DNA of 18,409 nt from DATBED01 sp036276195. Its GTDB lineage: Bacteria; Patescibacteriota; Saccharimonadia; Saccharimonadales; UBA4665. Within the stretch, counting starts at the first letter, position 1, and the number at the start of each line of letters is the position of its first letter. The stretch is taken from the NCBI GenBank assembly GCA_036276195.1, contig DATBED010000054.1, forward strand, positions 1-18,409, given 5' to 3'. Shown here in pieces: positions 13,831-18,409 of the stretch. A model generated the notes under the pieces. That model had not been told where the DNA came from. It searched no databases and saw only the letters and a program-made list of their open reading frames with translations. The position numbers were made by a program, and so were the translations under genes.

Positions 13831-13892
13831 CTATATTTGACGGCTATTAACACTTACACTAACAACCTGCTGCTCATAACGCTCCAATGCTA
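13831..13892 (-). pseudogene. Second integrase C-terminal remnant
   Basis: The minus-strand frame reads LALERYEQQVVSVSVNSRQI then a stop. The remnant at 10530-10760 has LALELYEQQIVSVSLCSRQM at the equivalent place, 15 of 20 identical. At the DNA level, 13836-13892 and 10601-10657 match at about 46 of 57 positions without gaps. Homology stops sharply at the upstream side (after GCTCCAATGCTA on the plus strand). This is the last trace of a second, related tyrosine recombinase gene, lying mid-island with no att copy beside it. Confidence 0.8.
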
Positions 13893-13960
13893 GGTATTAT
13901 TCTTTAAACTTCAACTACTAATTATTCATTGTTGATGTAATACTTTGTGGCTAGACCTAG

Positions 13961-16789
13961 TTATCGTAAATGATCAACATCAAGACTCGTATCTCGACTC
14001 CTATAACTTTCAACTGCCGACTCGTCAGTCATAGCCGCCATGAGCTGTTGCTTTTTGTCCTCGGCAACATGGAGCAGATTTTTCTCAAGTGCCCAATAAA
14101 GAGTTCGATAATCTTTTCGCTGTTCCAGAGCATCAATCACTACTTCGTCCTTGAATACCCCCTCAGGAAAGAGATCACGATTTAAAATTGCTAGACGACT
14201 ATTAGCTGGAACGCTTGTCATAGCCGCAAACAAACGGTTATGGTCAATTGCGTCCACAAACGTCTTAGGTACGTAGCTACTCAGTGAACGACTGTAGAAT
14301 TCATCACCTCTTCTATAAGGTCTGGCCTCTCGCTCGGCAGGGGCACTTAGTAACGCCATTGGCAATTGATAGTACATATACTCGATTATGCGTGCCTGAG
14401 CTGCTTCCGTAAAAGCGTTATAGGACTTGATTAATGTCCTTGGTTCACCCACCCCTCCATCAATCAGAATATCAACAATCTCTGGTCGTAGTTCTTGCCC
14501 AACTTCAAGGACTCTGTTAATGGAGTTAATACTCCATGAGTTAGTGCGCAGCGCCTGTACAATAATTTGATTGCTATCGACGCTTCCGGCAAAACTCTTT
14601 AGATTATCGAGTGCTTGACTGGCAAGGCCCGCATTAACAATCGCACTATATGTCGTTACATTTAAATTTTTTAAATCCTCCAGTATGGCGCCAAGAACGT
14701 CGGGACGCTTGCCTGCTAAGACTTGCGCCAGCTGATTGTGATCGACGACTTCGTAAAAATCACCTCGACTGCTAAACGGAAGATTGTGGCTATACATTCC
14801 ATCGTCATCTAGCGGTTCAGCTTCTAAGAGACTATCGATACTCAGGAGACCTACTACAACTTCAGACTGCTTTTTGCGTCGATACTCGCCACCACCTGCC
14901 CACTTTCGTAAGTATTGACGCTTTGCATTGGGATTAAGTAATTTCATCACAGCATTGCTAGGCAGTGGTAGCCCATAGTCAGTTTCTACAATCATACCTT
15001 TTAGTGCGCGACTAAAATCTCTATTCGGTAAGCCTGCCATGAGATATATGCGTATAGTTTCGAGGTCATTGCTACCAGCCATCACTCCTTTGAGAGCACG
15101 CTCCGAGAACAGCTCCTTTAACTGAGATTTATCAGTATCCGTGTTGGTGAATACCGCTGTAAGTAGCTCGGCTGTTAGCGGAAACTTGTCAGCTGTAAAA
15201 ATACCTTCAGTGAGTGCCCTAATCACATCAGCCTTATCTTTAAATAGTTGTTCACGGGCTTCATCATGAATGATAGCCCCAAGCTCAGCCAAGAGCGAAA
15301 GTTTCTGGGCATACTCATTAAAGCGTTGAGGGGTTTTGCATAAGTAGTCAAAGAGATAGCGTTGTCCCTCCGGCGTGTCAGCCCTAGCAAGTGCCTCAAA
15401 ATTATGCCAATACAATAGTGCCTGTTTCTGTGGCTCTGTACGGTTTTCGCGCTCGGTCTCATCGTCAGACCAACCATTGTCAACAAGGTCAACCCACGAT
15501 TCAGTCAATAGCTGTTCAGTCAGTGACATATCTTCACGCAGATCAAACAACACGCGCATATCCTGAGCTAGTTGTCCTTGGCGTAATTGCTTAATCTCAA
15601 TAACACGCGGATCAGTCCGTTCGTCAAGGCGAAAACCAGTAACTGGACCATCAATTTCGTAGATTAAGTGCAGGTCATCTCGTGACAAGACATACGTAGG
15701 ATCAGCTGTTACCGCAGCATAAATTTCAGTAACGCGTTGCATATCGGCCACGTTTTTAAAATACTCAGACCCACCGTCTAACTCCTGCAACTTGTCTCGT
15801 ACTATATCAAGCATGATGGGCTCAACCTGCTGGTTGGGGTGTATGCCTCGCACTTCCAAGACACTATACTCACCGGTGCGAATTGCGGCCCGAGGGATAG
15901 TGTTCTTGCCTTCAGCATCCTGGCTGTAGTAAATGTACATATCACCCTCATTTAGACAGTTCGCCGCATCGGCTTCACCGGCGATACACCAACCAGTGGC
16001 CCTACCTTGCAATGAACGGGTAAGTTCACGCACATCGGGATGTCTGTATAAGCTTGAGTGTACAGGTCCGCCTTCGTCTTCATCGTCACCTATCCACTCG
16101 TAGAGTTTCCACGCGCCAACAGTGACCTGGAGTTGCGCTTCGTGCGCAGGCTGCTGGTCGCGCAAAGCATGGGCGTAAAGTTTACCAAAATTAGTTTGAA
16201 CATTGGCGCTGAGCTTCTGATTTGTTATGGCAGTATGTACCAGGCCAACTGCTTCCGGGCTGAGGTCAGCAAACATGCCTGTTGAGGTTTTAGTACGGCG
16301 ACCAAACGATTGCTCTTCACGGTTAAAATCACCAAGTTTTATAACACCATTTAGAACGTAAACCTTGAACCAATCCTCGTGATTAGAAAACGGCCCATTT
16401 AGGTAGTCTACCCACCGACTAAGACTAGCCTTCTGGTCATGTGTGATACGAGTTGCTATTTCATATTTTTGTTGATCGGAATACTCAACAACGTCATGAC
16501 CATTTTCTTGGCCAATGCGTGCTTCACGCTCAAAGTGACTATCTGGTACAGCTTCTGCGCTAATGGCCTGAGCGGCAACTTGCCGTGTGATACTCTCGGC
16601 ATCACCCGTTAGGTAGCCATCGTTGGCATAATTTGGATCTGCCAAGAAAGCCAGGTAAGCCTCGATGCGATCGGCCGGCTTGTCGTCAATTTTTGTTCCA
16701 CTTGCTCGCAAATACGCTACACTCTGCTCAACAGCTGGACTAGCGTGCAGCTGCGGATCGTTATGATGTAGAAAACTAGGACCGTTCAT
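13961..16789 (-). CDS. Large GWCIAG-motif protein of CPR type, unknown function
   Basis: 942 residues, the largest cargo gene. A helical N-terminal region (1-250) leads to a distinct block: GWCIAG (266-271), LNEGDMYIYYSQDAEGK (279-295), IPRAAIRTG (298-306) and LEVRGIHPNQ (311-320). I recall similar WC-x-AG ... GD-x-Y-x-YY ... PR-x-AIR ... EVRG-x-x-x-x-Q blocks in long uncharacterised CPR proteins, and the order of elements is reminiscent of the PcfJ-like domain. Neither is proven here. Residues 350-942 look like many short helices with Leu/Asp loops, as in helical-repeat scaffolds. No signal peptide or membrane helix is seen. A strong promoter (TTGACC-18-TATAAT) lies upstream; the leader is about 22 nt with no Shine-Dalgarno sequence. 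It lies alone on its strand. Confidence 0.8.
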   Translation of the reverse strand: MNGPSFLHHNDPQLHASPAVEQSVAYLRASGTKIDDKPADRIEAYLAFLADPNYANDGYLTGDAESITRQVAAQAISAEAVPDSHFEREARIGQENGHDVVEYSDQQKYEIATRITHDQKASLSRWVDYLNGPFSNHEDWFKVYVLNGVIKLGDFNREEQSFGRRTKTSTGMFADLSPEAVGLVHTAITNQKLSANVQTNFGKLYAHALRDQQPAHEAQLQVTVGAWKLYEWIGDDEDEGGPVHSSLYRHPDVRELTRSLQGRATGWCIAGEADAANCLNEGDMYIYYSQDAEGKNTIPRAAIRTGEYSVLEVRGIHPNQQVEPIMLDIVRDKLQELDGGSEYFKNVADMQRVTEIYAAVTADPTYVLSRDDLHLIYEIDGPVTGFRLDERTDPRVIEIKQLRQGQLAQDMRVLFDLREDMSLTEQLLTESWVDLVDNGWSDDETERENRTEPQKQALLYWHNFEALARADTPEGQRYLFDYLCKTPQRFNEYAQKLSLLAELGAIIHDEAREQLFKDKADVIRALTEGIFTADKFPLTAELLTAVFTNTDTDKSQLKELFSERALKGVMAGSNDLETIRIYLMAGLPNRDFSRALKGMIVETDYGLPLPSNAVMKLLNPNAKRQYLRKWAGGGEYRRKKQSEVVVGLLSIDSLLEAEPLDDDGMYSHNLPFSSRGDFYEVVDHNQLAQVLAGKRPDVLGAILEDLKNLNVTTYSAIVNAGLASQALDNLKSFAGSVDSNQIIVQALRTNSWSINSINRVLEVGQELRPEIVDILIDGGVGEPRTLIKSYNAFTEAAQARIIEYMYYQLPMALLSAPAEREARPYRRGDEFYSRSLSSYVPKTFVDAIDHNRLFAAMTSVPANSRLAILNRDLFPEGVFKDEVVIDALEQRKDYRTLYWALEKNLLHVAEDKKQQLMAAMTDESAVESYRSRDTSLDVDHLR

Positions 16790-16818
16790 AGATAAAACTA
16801 ACTTGACTAATTACTATT

Positions 16819-16848
16819 ATTATATCATTCTATGGTACTTGAGGTCAA
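16819..16848 (-). promoter_or_regulatory. Strong promoter of the GWCIAG protein gene
   Basis: On the minus strand, TTGACC (16843-16848), 18 bases, then TATAAT (16819-16824). Eleven of twelve consensus positions match. The ATG is 29 bases downstream of the -10. Confidence 0.75.
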
Positions 16849-17062
16849 TAATGGTGTCTGGCCATTTAATTCCATCTAATTTGGTAAAACTATATAGAAC
16901 ACGGGGGTGGATAGTATTTACTGATTTCTAGTTGCCTGTTCGTGATCTAAGCACTTCAAGATGACTTTGACGGCTACAGCGCCAATTATAAGCCGTCTAT
17001 GGCGCACAGCAACTAACTCATACACATCGGTCAAGCTACATGGAATAGCTTCAAGTGCGGGT
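16849..17062. other. Right end of the island, no gene seen
   Basis: Short stop-rich sequence between the promoter of the large gene and the right att copy. TTTGACGGCTACA near 16964 matches 13 bases of the integrase remnant end, which is too short to count as a third copy. Nothing else is recognisable. Confidence 0.5.
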
Positions 17063-17107
17063 CTCATAAGCCTGGGGTCAGTGGTTCAAATCCACTCGCC
17101 GCTACCA
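17063..17107 (+). repeat. Right attachment copy (attR), 45-base direct repeat of the tRNA 3' half
   Basis: Identical to 10507-10551 from the anticodon loop to CCA. The upstream bases here do not form a tRNA 5' half, so it is a duplication and not a second tRNA gene. Confidence 0.95.
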
Positions 17108-17146
17108 ATTTCAGACGGTATGTAGGTTGCACGCAAATGCTAAGAT

Positions 17147-17455
17147 TTAATGAGGATGCGTTAAATCATGCAAAAGCTCTTGATTATTTCTAACGGTAGC
17201 TCCGTCAGGCAAGTCTCCGCCAAATTTATAAGCAATAAGTACCCTCATGTGAGTTGCCAATCCAGCTAAATATTGCCTTTCACTAATTTCTCCGCTTTCT
17301 CTCTGAGTTCTTAATAATACCGGGGGATGAGGATACTCAGCAAATTCTCTCATGCCATCATCTTCACTTATGTGAATAATTGTTGGCAAGCCGGCAGCAT
17401 CATATACTATATCTCCAGGACTATACGTAGGACCTCTTTCTAGTAATTCAGTCAT
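17147..17455 (-). CDS. Unknown 102-residue protein
   Basis: A soluble acidic protein, not recognised. The N-terminal half is strand-like (YSPGDIVYDAAGLPTIIHIS), suggestive of a small beta-barrel, and the C-terminal half is helical (ERQYLAGLATHMRVLIAYKF). It has a strong Shine-Dalgarno sequence, AGGAGG at 17460-17465, 4 bases before the ATG, and a promoter candidate (TTGCCA-16-CATAAT at 17476-17503). It lies 39 bases right of the att copy, in DNA that looks accessory. Confidence 0.68.
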   Translation of the reverse strand: MTELLERGPTYSPGDIVYDAAGLPTIIHISEDDGMREFAEYPHPPVLLRTQRESGEISERQYLAGLATHMRVLIAYKFGGDLPDGATVRNNQELLHDLTHPH

Positions 17456-17475
17456 ATTTCCTCCTATTTATTTTA

Positions 17476-17503
17476 ATTATGCACTGGTCTTAAATTATGG
17501 CAA
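17476..17503 (-). promoter_or_regulatory. Candidate promoter of the 17147-17455 gene
   Basis: Minus strand TTGCCA (17498-17503), 16 bases, CATAAT (17476-17481). The -35 overlaps the left edge of the 139-bp repeat. Confidence 0.45.
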
Positions 17504-17638
17504 GCAGTAGCGGATTGGTTCAATAATACCCGCTTAGACTGCAACAGTAGTTTCTTCCCTAACTTGCTTTACTATCTGCCACATGGTTATCAGCTCACGT
17601 TTGATTTGGTTCCAGTTCGTTCCTAGCACGCCTACCAT
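17500..17638. repeat. 139-bp direct repeat, copy 1
   Basis: Aligns without gaps to 18116-18254. The inner 120 bases (17519-17638) differ at 19 positions, about 84% identical; the outer 19 bases are more divergent. It contains the whole micro-ORF at 17534-17638 plus its downstream flank. The two copies bracket the 97-residue gene. Confidence 0.88.
17534..17638 (-). CDS. 34-residue micro-ORF with W-N-x-I-K-x-E-L motif, copy 1
   Basis: ATG at 17638 to TAA at 17534. The peptide begins MVGVLGTNWNQIKRELITMW and ends with QIVKQVREETTVAV, a single amphipathic helix with two Trp and a basic/acidic alternation. Its twin at 18150-18254 has the same length and differs at 6 residues. Of 13 changed codons, 7 are silent, which suggests selection on the protein. 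No Shine-Dalgarno sequence is seen. It could also be the preserved C-terminal tail of a once longer protein. Function unknown. Confidence 0.5.
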   Translation of the reverse strand: MVGVLGTNWNQIKRELITMWQIVKQVREETTVAV

Positions 17639-17676
17639 CAACAGATTTTTAGTTTTTTGATTATTGAACTTAGATA

Positions 17677-17774
17677 TTAGGCGGCGGTTTTTTCTGCACG
17701 TTGTATCAATCTAGCAGTCGCTGTGGTTTCAAAGGTGTCATACTCTTGTCATACTCTTCTTGAGCGTAAAGACC
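17677..17774 (-). pseudogene. Frameshifted remnant ending in RLIQRAEKTAA
   Basis: The minus-strand frame ends EYDTFETTATARLIQRAEKT-AA at TAA 17677. Upstream it is broken by an 11-bp tandem duplication (GTCATACTCTT at 17737-17747 and 17748-17758), which puts a TGA in frame. With one copy removed the frame continues as GLYAQEEYDTF and runs straight back to the stop of the 97-residue gene. It is a lost C-terminal extension of that gene or the end of another gene. Confidence 0.5.
17737..17758. repeat. 11-bp tandem duplication
   Basis: GTCATACTCTT occurs twice head to tail. Because 11 is not a multiple of 3, it breaks the frame described at 17677-17774. Confidence 0.9.
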
Positions 17775-18068
17775 TTAGCATGCACTAACTACTTGCTTAC
17801 CGAGTTCAGTTATGTGAAGAGTCGGAGGATAATGATTGGGGTTGAATCTTGGATCCCATTCAATTACACCTAGTTCGTGCATCATGTTTTTTTCTTCGGC
17901 TGGTGCTAGTTCTAGTGCGCCCCATAGCAACCGAAAACCCTCTTCTTCAGAAGCGCCTTTTCGCACCTGGTTAGCAAGTCCACCTAATAATCTAGGCCAT
18001 TTGCTAGCAATAAATGTGTCAAATGTCTCTTCAGACACTAAATTCGGGCTTGTTTCTTTTGTTGCCAT
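17775..18068 (-). CDS. Unknown 97-residue protein, possible winged-helix-like C-terminus
   Basis: A soluble protein, not recognised by family. Its second half, MMHELGVIEWDPRFNPNHYP then TLHITELGKQVV, has the shape of a winged-helix wing followed by the common I-T-E-L-G end, but the N-terminal helices do not show a clear recognition helix, so this is weak. It is preceded by a purine-rich AAAGGAAAAC Shine-Dalgarno region and an AT-rich upstream stretch. It sits between the two copies of the 139-bp repeat, and a frameshifted remnant follows its stop in the same frame. Confidence 0.62.
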   Translation of the reverse strand: MATKETSPNLVSEETFDTFIASKWPRLLGGLANQVRKGASEEEGFRLLWGALELAPAEEKNMMHELGVIEWDPRFNPNHYPPTLHITELGKQVVSAC

Positions 18069-18115
18069 ATAAAGTTTTCCTTTATGTTTTTATGTTATAT
18101 ATTATTACCTGCATT

Positions 18116-18254
18116 GCAAGCACTAGCTCTTTGATTCAATAACACCCGCTTAGACTGCAACAGTGCTTTCCTCCCTCACTTGTTTGACTATTTGCCATAT
18201 AGCTATCAGCTCTCGCTTGATTTGGTTCCAATCCGTTCCTGACGTGCCTACCAT
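18116..18254. repeat. 139-bp direct repeat, copy 2
   Basis: The partner of 17500-17638, 616 bases apart in register. Its right edge (CCTACCAT, the ATG of the micro-ORF on the minus strand) abuts the -35 of the lipoprotein promoter. Confidence 0.88.
18150..18254 (-). CDS. 34-residue micro-ORF with W-N-x-I-K-x-E-L motif, copy 2
   Basis: ATG at 18254, TAA at 18150. The peptide begins MVGTSGTDWNQIKRELIAIW and ends with QIVKQVREESTVAV. It is divergent from the lipoprotein gene and its ATG is one base from that gene's -35. A longer open frame continues upstream on this strand but is antisense to the lipoprotein start, so I prefer this ATG, which is shared with copy 1. No Shine-Dalgarno sequence. 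Function unknown. Confidence 0.5.
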   Translation of the reverse strand: MVGTSGTDWNQIKRELIAIWQIVKQVREESTVAV

Positions 18255-18255
18255 T

Positions 18256-18284
18256 TTGACATACTTGCAACTCTGTACTATAAT
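18256..18284 (+). promoter_or_regulatory. Perfect consensus sigma70 promoter of the lipoprotein gene
   Basis: TTGACA (18256-18261), exactly 17 bases, TATAAT (18279-18284). All 12 positions match consensus. The leader would be about 28 nt. Confidence 0.9.
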
Positions 18285-18318
18285 GTAATAATCAAATAGC
18301 CTAGTAGGAGCCGAGGAT

Positions 18319-18409
18319 ATGTTTGAAGCAATTAGGAGCAAAAGAGTTGCAACAGCAGCAATACTTGTCTTTGGGGGCGGACTAGCTGTAGGTTGCGGCA
18401 ATACAGTTG
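18319..18409 (+). CDS. Predicted lipoprotein, N-terminal 30 residues (cut by window edge)
   Basis: ATG at 18319 preceded by AGGAG (18306-18310), 8 bases away. The visible start is MFEAIRSKRVATAAILVFGG then GLAVGCGNTV: a basic n-region, a hydrophobic core, and a lipobox-like A-V-G-C with Cys26 as the expected lipidation site. It is probably exported and anchored to the membrane. The mature part lies beyond the window. It has a consensus promoter and a good Shine-Dalgarno sequence, so it may be highly expressed. Confidence 0.75.
   Translation, partial: MFEAIRSKRVATAAILVFGGGLAVGCGNTV

Larger units (their letters stand above)
10507..17107. mobile_element. Integrated island in the tRNA gene, integrase decayed
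   Basis: Bounded by two perfect 45-base copies of the tRNA 3' half, 6556 bases apart. Next to the left copy, transcribed toward it, is the C-terminal end of a tyrosine recombinase, the usual layout for tRNA-integrating elements. The interior is more AT-rich than the housekeeping genes to the left and carries unknown genes, gene fragments and a second integrase end at 13831-13892. The latter suggests a composite of two insertions. No complete integrase, excisionase, replication or conjugation gene is recognisable, so the island is probably fixed. Confidence 0.85.

Noticed and set aside
16964..16976. TTTGACGGCTACA, possible third integrase remnant near the right att copy
   Set aside because: Only 13 bases match, the encoded frame (CSRQ then SHLE) is interrupted by nearby stops, and several 13-base matches are expected by chance in a window this size.
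18255..18401. Upstream extension of micro-ORF copy 2 to 83 residues
   Set aside because: The extension is antisense to the lipoprotein start and its promoter, and copy 1 has no equivalent extension.
1..18409. CRISPR arrays, rRNA genes, complete insertion sequences
   Set aside because: No regularly spaced short repeats, rRNA signatures or transposase motifs were found.

Overview
The window looks like a chromosome segment of a Patescibacteria/CPR bacterium, most likely Saccharibacteria (TM7). This is inferred from the gene set (short TilS, EF-4, RadC, MurJ and FtsH packed among small membrane proteins of unknown family), the compact layout, and a 942-residue protein carrying a GWC-x-AG block that I associate with long CPR hypothetical proteins. 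TAA, TAG and TGA all act as stops, which argues against the recoded (TGA = Gly) CPR lineages. I ran no similarity search, so every family name rests on motifs read by eye.

Core region, about 1-10551. On the minus strand, in transcription order: tilS, ftsH, murJ, radC, lepA, an unknown four-helix membrane protein, gmk, and the first 25 codons of hrcA. hrcA has a sigma70-type promoter with a CIRCE operator laid over it. Divergent from tilS is a tightly overlapping plus-strand trio (small membrane protein, ITPase/HAM1-like pyrophosphatase, TSUP-family transporter), followed by a CAT-anticodon tRNA. Most core genes lack a Shine-Dalgarno sequence and instead have a -10 hexamer 6-9 bases before the ATG, so they are probably transcribed leaderless or nearly so.

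Integrated island, 10507-17107. The 3' 45 bases of the tRNA (anticodon loop to CCA) are repeated perfectly 6.56 kb downstream, which marks an element inserted in the tRNA gene. The only integrase traces are two C-terminal tyrosine-recombinase remnants, one next to the left att site and one in the middle, so the island is immobile and probably composite. Cargo: several unknown small proteins, a six-helix membrane protein, a startless ORF, and the large GWCIAG protein behind a strong promoter.

Right of the second att copy, 17108-18409, the DNA is still accessory in character: AT-rich small unknown genes with good Shine-Dalgarno sites, a 139-bp direct repeat, a frameshifted gene remnant, and the start of a lipoprotein gene with a perfect consensus promoter. 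A family of micro-ORFs sharing T-x-W-N-x-I-K-x-E-L-x-x-[MI]-W-x-I-V occurs three times, once inside the island and twice to its right. It is the most novel-looking item here, because the two close copies differ in a codon pattern typical of translated sequence.
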